Positions 44,217-55,701 of a stretch of 64,000 nt of DNA are shown piece after piece. The stretch is from Paraphaeosphaeria minitans. Lineage: Eukaryota; Ascomycota; Dothideomycetes; Pleosporales; Didymosphaeriaceae. The stretch's first letter is position 1. Each line of letters begins with the position of its first letter. The notes below the pieces were generated by a model, which was given only the letters and a program-made list of their open reading frames with translations, had not been told where the DNA came from and ran no database searches. The DNA lies in the NCBI GenBank assembly GCA_015832175.1, contig WJXW01000001.1, positions 3,224,001-3,288,000 of the forward strand, given 5' to 3'. A program made the position numbers and the translations under genes.

Positions 44217-47081
44217 ACAGCAGCAACATCAACAACATCAACAACAACAATCGCCTTATCAACCGCAGCCACAAGGTCGATCAAACTCCGTAACACCACA
44301 GTCTCTGCAGCTCAGGCAAGACCCACGTGCGACAACCTCTTACCAAGTAAGTCAACACCGTTTGCTCATATGAACCTTCACTTACCAACACCACAGGTAC
44401 CCAAACCAACAGCAGAGACATTTGTCCAGCGTCCTGTTCACACACCGTTTGTACAGCCCATAGCTGTCCCAGAGTACCAGATTCCAAAGGCCAAAACATC
44501 CGGCTCCTTCTACGTTTTTGATCAGGCTGCGTTGATAAAGGCTACAAAGTCAATTGCTCTGAATAAATTCGTGACCTTGGGTACTGAACCTTTTCACCTA
44601 CCAACCAATAGAAGTAAGATGGAATGTCTTTTGAAAGTGATAAGACCATGTCTAATTTCCTCAGCTGCTCTCCCTATCTACACCCCCCGCCAGTCCGTGA
44701 AAGACCTCAAGAAAGTGGGGGCCCACAGCAAAAAGCTGGCTAAGAAAGCTCCGACTAAACAGCTGTCCGCTGGAAGAGTGCTTAAACGGGAGTTCAGTGA
44801 AAGCGACAGCTATGACGACCCATCCGACGATGACAGTGATTATTCGGACGAGGAGGATGAACTTTCACCTTTACCAGCAACAAAACCCGAGGAACCACAG
44901 GGAGCATTCCGCTATGACATCATCAAAGTGTCCTGGTATCCTTACCGATCTCCGCCAAGTACTGAGAAGATCAAGACGAGCGTGAGACAATTGTGGGAAA
45001 TCTTCAATACTATCCAGAACCGCTGGCGTTCGGATAGCAAACTGTTGAAGGAGGCTGAAGATCAGAAGAAGACGGGTGAGCTCCCCGTGCTCAAGCGTCG
45101 TGTGGCTGAGCAGCGTGATCTGCTGCAGTCTGCCTTGAGGTCTTCGCTGGAATTCAGTCATCCCGATGTCGTGTCCTATCTCGGTCAGGTCAAGCCTTTT
45201 CTTTATCTTTGTTACTTATTTCTAGCCAATCGGGTCAAGGTTTTAGATTACGACGGAGAGTTGACTTCTGCTATCCTCGAGATGCTATCGCGGTGCTCGG
45301 GCACCACAACTACCGAAGTGCTTGAAGAGACCAAGCTTTCTAAAGCACTTAACGTCCTCAAGAAGAAAGTGAATGATAACCACAAGGCACTTATTCAGAA
45401 GATTGAGGATGGTGCTGCCGCCGGCTCCAAGAAGGCGAAAACAGGCTCGCCACCTGAGATGGATGTGACAGCAGAAGCGAAACCTGCTAAGCGATCTGCG
45501 CTACAACCTGCGGGCCGTCCATCCAGCGAGGGCCCTTCGAAGAAGTTGAAGCCCACGGAGCCCACGACCAACGGTGACAAGAAGCCTTCTACCGCTACAG
45601 GTGGTTCAAAGGTCGTTCAAGCAACGCACCAGAAACGACCCGGTGACAAACCCGCGCCGGCCCCCGTCCGAACTCAAGGCATAAAGATCACGAACAAACC
45701 GTCTTCATTATTTGCCTCACTCAATGCGGCTGGCAAGAAGCCCAGTGGCGCAGCCGATTCTACATCCGCTGCGAAGCCCGCTGTCAAGTCTTCAGTATCA
45801 GCTCTCGCGGCGAAGAAGCTTGCTGCCCCTGCTACGAAGCCCACGTTCTCTTTCAAGGACACAATGGCCGAGCTGTTGAAGCCTAAAGAAGAGAAGTCAG
45901 CGGCGCCTTCCAAGACAGAGAGACAGCTACCACCAGAGACGCCCGAGGAAAAGGCGAAACGCTTGCGTAAAGAATCGCGACGTCATCTGCGGGTGAAGTT
46001 CCGTCCCGGTGATGCACTCGTCAACATCAAGTATTTCCATCACGACCCAGAGGAAGAAACCGGCCACGATGAGAACTTTGTCCGGGATGCTGGCGACATT
46101 GGTGGTGAAGGGCGCATGTTCAAGCAACACAAAGAGATGGAGGATGAAGACGACGAGGAAGAAAAAGAGATTGAATACCTCACTTGGAAGGAACCTTCTT
46201 CAGTTGACTTCAGTGTTGTCAGTGAAGGGGAGCGCAAACGGAACTATGCGCCTTACGGAGGCGGTGAGCTTCAGCCCACCTGTCCTGAGCGGGATGCCAA
46301 TATTGCACATGATAACGCAACATTGGAGATCTTCTACTCTCGCCCGGCCGACATTCCGACTTCACCACGCGAGCCACTGCTCGAGCAAATGCAACCCTCG
46401 GACACACCAGTCGTCACGTTCGGTTCGCCGCCCGACTACATCCTAAGCAGGCTACTCGAGTCTACGACATCTGCGCCGACCGCACCGCCGGTCCCACCTA
46501 TCGACATGAACAACATAACCAACATCGTGCAACAGCTGGCGGGACCATCGAACTCGAGTCAGCCCAGCTACCCGCCAGCACCGGCTCCTGTCGCTCCTGT
46601 CGCTCCTGTCGCTCCCGCTGCACACACTGCGACACCCGACATCAGCAGCATACTGAGCTTGCTCGGCCAGGGTCAGAATCAAAATCCGATTCAACCTCCT
46701 ATGGCCCCACCTCCGGCGCAACCTGCCGCTCTGCCTCCGATGGATATGGCGCAAATATTGGCCATGGCCCAACAACTTACGCAGCAAGGCGGCGCAGCTT
46801 TTCCGCCGCGTCTGCCGAATTGGCCTGGGTATCCTCCCATGCCGCAACAGCAACAACCCGACATGGCTTCCATGTACCCGGCCCAGAGCTCCCAGCAAGC
46901 TGGCCAGCACGGAAACGGGTCTGGCAAACGGCAATGGTCTGACGACGGCTCTGAATCGAATGGCCGTGACAAGCGCGGCAAGCACGAAAGAGGCCCATAC
47001 AAGGTCATCCCCTGCAAGTTCTTTGAGATGGGCAAGTGCAATAAAGGTGCCAAATGCACTTTCATTCACCCACAGCAATAA
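43747..47081 (+). CDS. PNUTS/Ppn1-like protein: polyQ N-terminus, TFIIS-N-like helical domain, PP1 docking motif, CCCH zinc finger
   Basis: Exons 43747..44346, 44397..44613 and 44665..47081, with introns of 50 and 51 nt; 1,077 residues. Residues about 1-200 are Gln/Pro-rich with a long polyglutamine run (DNA 44,155-44,260). After an acidic block (DDPSDDDSDYSDEEDEL) a helical domain follows (IKTSVRQLWEIFNTIQNRWR, DLLQSALRSSLEFSHPDVVS, then YDGELTSAILEMLSRC) that resembles the TFIIS N-terminal/LW domain. Downstream comes a disordered Lys/Ala/Pro region, then a conserved block with LRVKFRPGDALVNIKYFHHD containing a canonical PP1-docking RVKF (residue about 715, DNA 45990-46001). A CX7CX5CX3H zinc finger (CKFFEMGKCNKGAKCTFIH) closes the protein. 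This order matches PNUTS/PPP1R10 and S. pombe Ppn1, the PP1 regulator of the cleavage/polyadenylation phosphatase module. Function is inferred from architecture. Confidence 0.78.
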
Positions 47082-48008
47082 ATCGCTTCGTGCGCCCGAG
47101 GATGTTGTTTTGTCGCCTTTTTCCCTTTCTTCAGACTTGATTGTAAAATACCCTCGATTTTTTTCTTTCTTTAGCATCCCGGTTTTGGACGGACGGTCCT
47201 CTGCATGTCCGGTGAGCTCAAACGGCTGTTTCATGTCGCATGCATGCATCAGAAGGCGTCTTTTTCAGTCGCGGGCTTTGGCCTCGATGGTAGCATTTCG
47301 TGGCGTTGGTGGGCGGCAGTCATGGGCATGGCATGTAGCGAGTCTCTTTGGAGGGTTTTACCGTCGAATCAGCGTGTATGAGAGCATGAAAAGCAAAGGC
47401 TCGTATCAGCAACCACTACATTATAATATCTCATTGAACGTGTTGATGAAATTGTGTGAGGTCAAAGTGTGATAGGCGTGCATGTGGTGACCAAACCCAG
47501 CCGGAGACGCTCACGTGAACAAACATCAACACGGGACGCGAACGCACACGAAGGTACGTGAGCGACTGCAAGCTGCCCTAAAGTAGACTACTAGTCTACC
47601 TACCGTACTCTGGTCGTTCACTGGCACCGACCCAGCCCAGTAGGTACGGGCCGACCCCGTGCCCCAACGGGTCGTTGGGTGTTGGTGCGGACACGGAATT
47701 TAGGTACCGCCGCGCGACAACAGACTTGGTCTGAGCGCCATCATTCTCTGTCGATGCCTAAGAAATCACCCTCAATACACTCACTCCCCCAGCCTGGACC
47801 CTCGCTACATCGCCGCTGCATCCCGGCCGCCGATACCGCGCTTGCACCCGTAGCAGCCCTCCCGCACCTGGATTCCCCCATTCTCGGGCATTCTCGCCGC
47901 CGAGCCATCAGCTCATCGCACCTCCTCCACCCTCAAGCCGACCGAATATACGTACCACGCCGCCCATCGCCACCGCTACCCCACCCAACCCCATTTCTCC
48001 CCGAAACC
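47082..48008. other. Intergenic region between the PNUTS-like and Btz genes
   Basis: About 930 bases: a T-rich 3' UTR, then the promoter and 5' UTR of the Btz gene. A frame open from 47679 reaches into the Btz CDS but starts without ATG and lacks conservation features. Confidence 0.4.
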
Positions 48009-50099
48009 ATGGCCGGCATTAGGAAAAGGCAGACTGGCATTGCGCGCCGCAGGAGACTGGACGATGAAGACAGCCGCTCCGTGGCGACGGAGGGCGTCGA
48101 GGACTCCCAGAGCGACATCTCGGTGCCCAGCGACGTGGACGAGGATGCCGACGCAGACAACAGCGACCTGAGCGAGGTGGACAGCTCTGCCTCGCTGACA
48201 GAGGGCAAGGCTAAGCGGAAAGCAAATGGTGCCCGAGACGCAAAACCGCGGGCAGACCTCACCAGTCGACGGGTGCCTTCCCCGCCCATTGCACGGTCCG
48301 ATGCAACCTTCACCGCTACCAAGGACACAGAGATAATGCTGAATGGCCTTAGCGTCGCAGACAAGGCCGCCGATGATGAAGTGCTGGATTTCGAGACAGG
48401 CCACGCCGTGGGCGCTTCTGCACCTGCGCTCGCTGCCCCGGATCGCTCTGAAACGTTTGCAGAACGGAAGAGACGGGAGCACGAAGAGTACAAAAAGAAG
48501 CGAGACTCGGATCCGGCCTTCATCCCGAACCGTGGCGCCTTCTTCATGCACGACCAGCGATCCGCCCCAGCCCAGAACGGCTTCAGACAATTTGGCGGGC
48601 GAGGCGGGAGGGGAGGCGGGATCGGTGGGCCCTTTGCACCGGCGAGCATGCGAAAACCAGCTGCAGAAGCCACCGATTCGCCGTGGCAGCACGATCTCCA
48701 CGAGACGGTCAACAACGAGGCAAAGGCGCAGCATCTGCCTGCACAACAAGGGCTGGCTCCTATGCAACAATATGGAAGAGGACAAGCACAGCCGGCGCCT
48801 AGACCACCGCAGACGCGCAACTTCTCAACCACGCGGCATACACACAATGCGCTTGTCCGAGTATTCCTACCAACGATGAAGGAGCCTATCCTGTTCCAGA
48901 ATGTTCCCATTAAGCAACACACACGTCTGCCGAACCACAGGCCACCTCTTCGTCGCGACAAGCCCGTGCGCATCTCGTTACCCCCTTCTGCGCCCCGATA
49001 CATCTTCCCGACGGTCGAACGATCGTTCATATTCATACCACGAGCGCTCAGGCCCAACCAGCAAGGCTTTGGACGAGGAAGGGGACGTGGTGTCGGTTCT
49101 TTTGGCGGTGGCTTCTCCAGCCGAAGGACAAGTGCATATGGTGGCAGCGTCTACTCGCCAAGCGTAGCAATGAGCAGACGGTCATCCATGGCCCGCGAGA
49201 TGGGTCGAGATAGCCTGGTCTCCCCGGCCGGGTCTATCATGTCTCGCGGAGGTTATGATCCCTCGCGCCCGGTTGTTCGACTCCCGCCTGGAGGCCCCAA
49301 ATATCCCAATGCACCACCCGTTATCTCACCGCAAATTGCAAACCCGTCGGGCGGATTCCAGCAATCCTACCCGCTTCCCCAGAAGCCGACCTTCCGCGAG
49401 AACTGGACTCAAGGCCAAATTCCCATGCACCAGCCACGCCCTCAGAAGACTGTCTCAGTCGCCGGCATCGAGTCGCCGGCGTCTATGACTTTCAATCCGC
49501 CGCAGCAACAGGAGCAGCAGCCGTTCCACCAGCAGATTCCTGCACACGCACATGGAGGAGCGCCCCCTGCCGAGCCTCAACCTTTTTATCCTCACACCCG
49601 CCAGCCATCGTTTCCCACTCAGACTTCGACCGGCACACCATTGTCCAACATTCCGGAAAGGGCAATTCACGCTCCAGCCTTCCAGCCGTTCCAGCCTGGG
49701 TACCAGCCCCAAAACTTTGCGGTGCCTCAGGGCTACTACTACCCGCAGAACAGCGCTCAACCTCCGTACATGCCTCCCGGAGGTATGGTGCCCATGTTTG
49801 TGCCGAACGCGCAACAGGGTGGCTACGTCATGCCTATGGCTGCACCACCTGCACCTGCTGCTCCCCCGCCTGCTCCCGCACCCGCTCCTGCTGTCCAGCC
49901 CAGTCAAGTGGCATACGAGTCCAATGGCATGACCTACTATGTTGATCCCACGCAGCTATACGCTCCGCCGATGGAAGGCTATCCCCAGGCCAGCTACGCA
50001 GTTCCCGGCATGGGCGGAATGATGACACCTGGTCCTCCCGATGCTGCATACTATTACCCACAGCAGATGCAGCCAGCGCCTTTCTACCAACCCCAGTAG
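48009..50099 (+). CDS. Barentsz (CASC3/Btz) domain protein, putative eIF4AIII partner
   Basis: Single exon, 696 residues. The N-terminus is basic (MAGIRKRQTGIARRRRLDDE) and then acidic with serine-rich stretches (SQSDISVPSDVDEDADADNS). The Btz/CASC3 signature lies near residues 155-185 (AERKRREHEEYKKKRDSDPA, then FIPNRGAFFMHDQR), ending in the aromatic FF..HD motif used to clamp eIF4AIII in the exon junction complex. A Gly/Arg-rich patch (QFGGRGGRGGGIGG) follows, and the C-terminal half is a low-complexity Pro/Gln/Tyr domain (about 600-696 with repeated PQ and YY), typical of mRNP-granule proteins. The start has a good context (AACCATGG). An EJC or mRNA-localisation role is inferred from the domain; the tail is not diagnostic. 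Confidence 0.82.
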   Translation: MAGIRKRQTGIARRRRLDDEDSRSVATEGVEDSQSDISVPSDVDEDADADNSDLSEVDSSASLTEGKAKRKANGARDAKPRADLTSRRVPSPPIARSDATFTATKDTEIMLNGLSVADKAADDEVLDFETGHAVGASAPALAAPDRSETFAERKRREHEEYKKKRDSDPAFIPNRGAFFMHDQRSAPAQNGFRQFGGRGGRGGGIGGPFAPASMRKPAAEATDSPWQHDLHETVNNEAKAQHLPAQQGLAPMQQYGRGQAQPAPRPPQTRNFSTTRHTHNALVRVFLPTMKEPILFQNVPIKQHTRLPNHRPPLRRDKPVRISLPPSAPRYIFPTVERSFIFIPRALRPNQQGFGRGRGRGVGSFGGGFSSRRTSAYGGSVYSPSVAMSRRSSMAREMGRDSLVSPAGSIMSRGGYDPSRPVVRLPPGGPKYPNAPPVISPQIANPSGGFQQSYPLPQKPTFRENWTQGQIPMHQPRPQKTVSVAGIESPASMTFNPPQQQEQQPFHQQIPAHAHGGAPPAEPQPFYPHTRQPSFPTQTSTGTPLSNIPERAIHAPAFQPFQPGYQPQNFAVPQGYYYPQNSAQPPYMPPGGMVPMFVPNAQQGGYVMPMAAPPAPAAPPPAPAPAPAVQPSQVAYESNGMTYYVDPTQLYAPPMEGYPQASYAVPGMGGMMTPGPPDAAYYYPQQMQPAPFYQPQ

Positions 50100-51465
50100 T
50101 ACGGGACCCCTGCAGCGCCAGAGGCGAGGGTACAACTTCGGACGCATTGGGCCTTGGGACGCTTCTCGTCGACAGAAGAGGAATGAAACACCGCATCTCT
50201 CATTATGAACATTCGCCCTCCTCACGTCACGGTCGCACCCTAACTGACCAAGCGCTTGTATCACCTCTATCCAGAAATCGCGGAGATCCTGGATGGCCCC
50301 GAGAGCGGAGAGATCACCAAACAACTCAAACAGCTCAGTTATCATGCGCCATAATGTCGGTAAAAAGGATCTTATGTGGCCATGACTGTTAATCCTCTCA
50401 TTACCCTCCACTTTACGATCCAACCCTTCGTTTGTGCTATCCACTCGAACTACCTCCCCGTCATCATCCTTTTTATCACATTCTTCGTTTTCTGCGGCGT
50501 TCCGGCGAGCGTAACAGCGGCCTTCGGCATTGTACCGATGTATTCCAGCGCCACAAAATATCTAATCATGATTTACCCCACGGGAGGCAGGCCATTTTCG
50601 CTCCCTCAACTTCCACTTCGTTATGCCGGTTCTTGGTTGTCGTCTTTTTTTCTTCGGTTCGGTGGGATGGATGGTGATGAGGCGTCTCCATTACACACAC
50701 GGTACGGTTACTGCTTGGTTTGTTGGTCTGCTGTTTTTGTTCAGAAGACGATTTTGTCTTTGGTCTTTGCTTTTTGGATTCCCCCCATAGCTAGTCGCTG
50801 TTTGGCAGGTACGGTCGGCAGGGAAGGAGAGGCAGGGTTATCTTTCTTGTACTATGGGTTGAGGTGGGGATGAATGTCTTTCTTTTGGGAGGGGCGACGG
50901 GAGGATGGGAAGTTGTGCAGCTAGGCGAAAATCATACTGGTGCTAGCCAGGAAGTGGGAATCTTGAGACTTGATCTGAAACGAAACCTGGTCTCGAGCGA
51001 CAATGTGAATGCGGGTGATACGGTACCAGCCAAACAACGTAGAAAGGTATGATGGCTCGAGTTGCCCTAGATTGCTCTACCTACTTCTTTTACGCTTGCG
51101 GGTATAGTGTGCACGTTGAAGTTGCAGAATGAAGCCGCCGCTTTTCACTTTGCCACACGAACAGTCGCGTTGAAGTTCCATGAATGTATTGCACGCTCGC
51201 TTGCTAGAAATTAGGTAGAGCACTTGCTGCCTACCATGCTGGTGTAGAAAAACCCGAACTCCGTGTCATGCCTGCACATCCAATCTCGTGTAAGGTCGCG
51301 CCATCATGCTGTTACCATCGCGTCCGTGACGCGCCGGAATCATTACATAACCTTATCCGGGCCCTTGACATATTCCGATGCTACCACCACCTTGCCATCT
51401 CATGCCTTTATCCGGGTTCTTGCCATACCATATCCCGTTCGACCCGCCGCGCCCTCCCGCACATG
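50100..51465. other. Intergenic region between Btz and UBC15-like genes (convergent)
   Basis: About 1.35 kb. An open frame of 163 codons from ATG 50382 is Phe/Leu-rich because the DNA is pyrimidine-rich; it lacks codon bias or family features, and is best seen as 3' UTR. Nothing else is supported. Confidence 0.45.
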
Positions 51466-52037
51466 CTACTCAAACTCCAGGCTATCCCGCACACACTTCC
51501 GCACGCGCTTCTTGAACTCTGGCAGATTCTCGCGCCACAGGCTCGCGGCCTCGACGTTGGCGGGCGACTCGTCGTTGGGGCTGCTCAGCATGGATATAAC
51601 GGAGAGCAGGATGGTTTCGGGCGTCTGGACGGGGCTCCAGCGCTCGGCGGCGGACTCGTAGCCGTACTTGTCCTCCTCGGGCGGGTGCAGGATCGAGATG
51701 CAGACGTCGCCGTTGGGGTAGATGTTTGGATGGAAGAGCGGGGTTTCGAAGCGCATCTTGGGCGGGAGGAGCGGGTATTCGGTGGGGAAGGCGAGGCGCG
51801 CGCGGAAGAAGCCGCCTACAATGTGTCAGTTGGGACGGTTGGAGGGTCCTGGGGAGCCGGGGGTGGGGAGGACGTACCGCCGTAGTACTTTGTCTCGTCG
51901 TTGATCATGAGCATGACTTCCCACTCGAACACGTTGTTGTCGACGAGCCCGCACGATATTCCCGGGATGTCCTTGTCGTTCTGCATCTGCTTGAGCTGGC
52001 GGGCTAGCAAGCCCGCGGCGGCGGAGGACGAGGCCAT
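51466..52037 (-). CDS. ubc15: Ubiquitin-conjugating enzyme E2, UBE2G1 / Ubc15 type
   Basis: Carries ubiquitin as a thioester to substrates with an E3. Exons 52037..51878 and 51815..51466, with a 62-nt intron, give 169 residues, the usual E2 size. UBC fold: LLARQLKQMQNDKDIPGIS (helix 1), VFEWEVMLMINDETKYYGG, FFRARLAFPTEYPLLPPKM, FHPNIYPNGDVCISILHPPE (HPN motif and catalytic Cys), then the acidic-loop insertion EEDKYGYESAAERWSPVQTP, and SVISMLSSPNDESPANVEAA. The 13-residue insertion after the catalytic Cys, together with the KYGYE variant, places it with UBE2G1/S. pombe Ubc15 rather than Ubc7. Confidence 0.93.
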
Positions 52038-55000
52038 GGTTTGTGTTTCGGAACCAAAGTATCGGAAATTGAGGGCTCGTGTGCGTGTGCGAGGGACGGG
52101 GAGAGGAGGGTGCGGCACCCGGGGGTCTTGTATGAGGTTCGAAGTCGGCGGGCGCGGGTCTGTGTGCTCGTTGAGTCACTCTTTCATTGAATGCACGATG
52201 TCGTGTGCTATGCGCGGGGCACTCGAGGGCAGAGCGGGGTGGATATAGCTTGATGTGAGGGTATTAATCTTGAGGTGAAAAAGTCGCCAGGGGCCGAGGC
52301 ACGCGCTGAAAAGATGTGAGAAACGTGGCGCGCGGTTTTGGTGTGCGTTGTGGCAGAAACAAAGTGTAGACTGGTCGAGTCTCAGTGAGCTCTCCCACCA
52401 ACACCTAGGTGGCGGGGACGCACTGCCGTACCTACCTAAAGAAATCGGGCCGTTCACCGCTTGCATCCGAGGCTCCTCTCTACACGCCGCCTGTCCTTCC
52501 ACCCTGATGTCTTACACCATGCTAGAGATCGCCCTGTGAAAGATTCACCTTCGATGTGGCATCTTTTCCAACCGCAAAGCGAGGTCAAGTTGCAGGCCGC
52601 TTCTCAGTCCAGGGTACCTGCCGAGCATCGCACACGACAATTATTTCACTATATGATCCCGCTCAGAGCTCAGAGCTCAGAGCTTATGCGAGGTACTTAA
52701 TGTTCGTAACGATGGCAGTTGGTTCCCATCGCGATCCGAGTCACAATACTCATGAACACCGAGCATCTCCGCTTCGCATGAGGCCACTATCGAAAAAAGC
52801 TCCCTTTGCTCTCCTGCGCCTGTCACCACCTCCGCTCCCTTTACGCAACAATCACGGAATGGCGGGCAGCTGAGGTATATGGGGGACTGAAAGTTTTTCT
52901 CTTCTCACGAAGTCGCGGCACACGTTATATCTGAAAAGGGACTGTGCATCAGAGGCACCAAGCCTCCACATCTATCACAAACGTCCTCGGACAATAAACT
53001 TGTTTCATTGTATTGTGCGGACATCGAGCTCTCGCAAGCAATGCGTAGTCAGGCTACCTGGACACATGCATTCGTCGTAGAATTGACAGCGATTCCAGCG
53101 TCCCTAGAGATGTTGGCTGATTTTGACTGCTTGTGTTTTCGGCCTGCGCATTGTTAAGACGATTGAACGGCACCTTGGCTGGTAACTGAATTGGCTTCCT
53201 TCGCGATGCAAATTTTGAGATCGCGGAGCTCTGCATTGGAGTGGCAGAGAAGTGAAGCTCAACTGGCGACACCATTGGAATAAAGTTGCTGACTGTGTTT
53301 CTTTTAGGTTTGCAGATACCTTATTACAATGTATTGAAGAACTGCCCCGCGCCGGCGAGGCTACCGGTAGGATTCTATTTGGGTGGTTCCCGCGCTTGGG
53401 GCAGTGACTGTTGCGCCTGAGGCATCATGCCGGCAGTCTAGGCCATGAGATGTTATGGTGTCAGATCAGGTCTTCTCCAGGACACCTCCAACAAGGCTGA
53501 ACCTACGACAAGTCGTCAAGACCGAGTCTAGGAGGAACCGATAGAGGTGTGTGCAGTTTGCCGCGAAGATCTGCAGCGACCAATACTCCGCCCGATGGAC
53601 CAATTCCGCCGATTTTTGTGGGACTCAACGGAGCAAAATTGCACAAAAATGCAGGCGGACATTGTTACTTTCTCGCATGATCACCAAGAAGAGCCTAGGG
53701 CGGCTTACCCGGACTGGAGGAGCTCGCATCGTCACGAAGAAGAACTTAAAGTTGCGTGGGAAGTCAAAAAAAAAAAAACTTAGCGATTAGGGCACGTCCA
53801 GGCTAGGTCTAAGCTGAAGCATCGCCGTGTCTCCATTGGAAATGAAACTTCGACTTGACCCAGGCTGGAATTCAACAAAGCGAAAGAGAGCTCCAGGAGT
53901 GGGGACATTGTGGAACCTAAGTCGGACTGTGAGTCTCACTCGGACCGCAGATCATGCGAGATTCGAGCGCCTCTGTTCAGAGACCTTAGATGGCTAATTG
54001 CTTCCTAGTCAAACATACAGTGCTCAAGGATATTGGACAACGCAATGGATACGAACCGGATAACTTTTTTCGTAATGTATTTCTTCACACTGGAACCCAT
54101 GCAAGTCCTCTATGGTATTTCCATTAGCCCATTCTTTTCCAACTTATCACTCAACGATCGCTCTCTTAGATATCCATTCTCCGCCGCTGGATCGAGTGCT
54201 GGGTGTTTCGTGCCCAGTCTGCATTGTATGACATAACCAGTTGTCCGTTATTTGCAGTTGAAGAACACCGTCCCACAGTGTCGGTAAGCATTGACGGAGC
54301 CAGCTCTGCGAGCTTCGAGGCGACTGTGGCGGGGCACCTCAAGCCGCATCTGTCAAAGCTGAAAGTAGCAATGGTACGGTAGGTAAGAGTTTCGCAATCC
54401 TAAAATTACTTCTATCAAACCTGGCTTACAATTTTAAACTGATAATCAGACATACATTGCACTTCAAGTATATTTTAGGATCGTAATGCCCAGCGGGCGC
54501 TCCATTGCGTTTCTCTGCTGGACGCATCTGGCAAGTGGCACCAAATCAAATGGCCATTCAGCCCTCCGCCCCCTCGAATGCACGCACGTACACAAGAAGC
54601 GCCTCACCTCCACATGTCTCACAAGCGCTACGAGACCTGAACGTCTTTTTCCTTCGGTAGATTCCATGACCATGGAGAGCCTTGTGTTCTTTTGGGGGCC
54701 GAAGGCTCGAGCTTTCCACCTTTTCAGCAAGCCAATGCACAACGGTGGTTTCCGGCCCACACAATTCTGAGTGGCGTTTGAAGCAGGTGTCAGTACTTCT
54801 TGTATCGTCGGAAACTGCGAGGATGGTGGAATCACATGTGCAAGCCACTTGCAACATTTCAGTGCTTGTCGATGCCACCGCAGCCACCTCAAAAATCAGA
54901 CAAATCGTACTCTCGGACCGAGAGTCTAGAAGCCTTGCGGAGAGCGCCCTATATTAGGCAAATCAACTTACGAGACCGCCGTTCGGCCTGGTGACTAAAC

Positions 55001-55701
55001 ACCAAAGCTGATTATCTTACCCAAATTTCCCAAAGCGGAAGACAAGTTGTGGCATGATATTCTCCCAGCGTCGACTCCTCACTGAATCTTGAGCAGTCAT
55101 TTGCTGAGCTGTACGGGATGCGATAGCCTGACTGTCTTGTCTGCGATACGACCCCACCATCAGAGTTGTGGCCCACCTGAATGGTGAGTAAGCATATCCC
55201 TGTCGACGGATCGGCGGCGGATTGACCGCACTGTGGATGGTCGGCGAGATTTTTGCACGGAAAAGCTAGGTTTTTGACTCGCCTTTTGCTTCCACGGACT
55301 AGAGTTTCTTCGAATCCGATGTTGTGACGTGGAATCGTCAATTTGGCGGGGCTGAAGAGGGCACAGTTGCAACCACTCCACGATGCATTCGCTCGCCTAC
55401 GGTACCTACCATATGCACGCCAGAACGAAACCAATCGCCTATTAAGCTTTGACGGCAACTCGGTGTGCTGACCCTATCATCCTGATTCCCCCGAGTACAG
55501 GGTTTGCCAGTGGCTGCGTCCTTCCGCCATGGTCTGACAACAGCAACGCCTTCGTGATAGGAGGGTGCAGACCTGCAAGGTTGAAAAATTCAGCCCCCGA
55601 GAAGCCGTTATTAATCAATGCAGCTACCGATGGTCCCTCCATTTTCAGACTTCGACAGTTCGCCTCCACGGCACTTTCAAGTGCACACATGCATAGGTAG
55701 C
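52038..55701. other. Large gene-poor stretch
   Basis: About 3.7 kb with no complete gene. It holds a triple CAGAGCT repeat (about 52664-52685), an A13 tract (53767-53779) and short open frames without family features. One 49-codon fragment on the + strand at 54236-54382 has coding-like codon use and a preceding TTTGCAG acceptor-like site, perhaps an exon of a decayed gene. No transposon ends were found. Confidence 0.4.

Noticed and set aside
45195..45231. Possible 37-nt intron in the PNUTS-like gene (GTCAAG...TTCTAG)
   Set aside because: Removing it brings a stop soon after, and the unspliced reading continues the TFIIS-N-like helices.
50382..50873. 163-codon open frame in the Btz downstream region, hydrophobic
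   Set aside because: Composition follows from pyrimidine-rich DNA; there is no typical TM spacing, codon bias, splice or family evidence, and it probably lies in the 3' UTR.
53054..53275. 73-codon ATG-initiated frame on the - strand
   Set aside because: No family features, no splice partners, and within the length expected by chance in a 3.7-kb desert.
53547..53790. Lys-rich small frame next to an A13 tract, considered as a retroposed gene tail
   Set aside because: No target-site duplication, no recognisable parent gene; the A tract alone is weak evidence.
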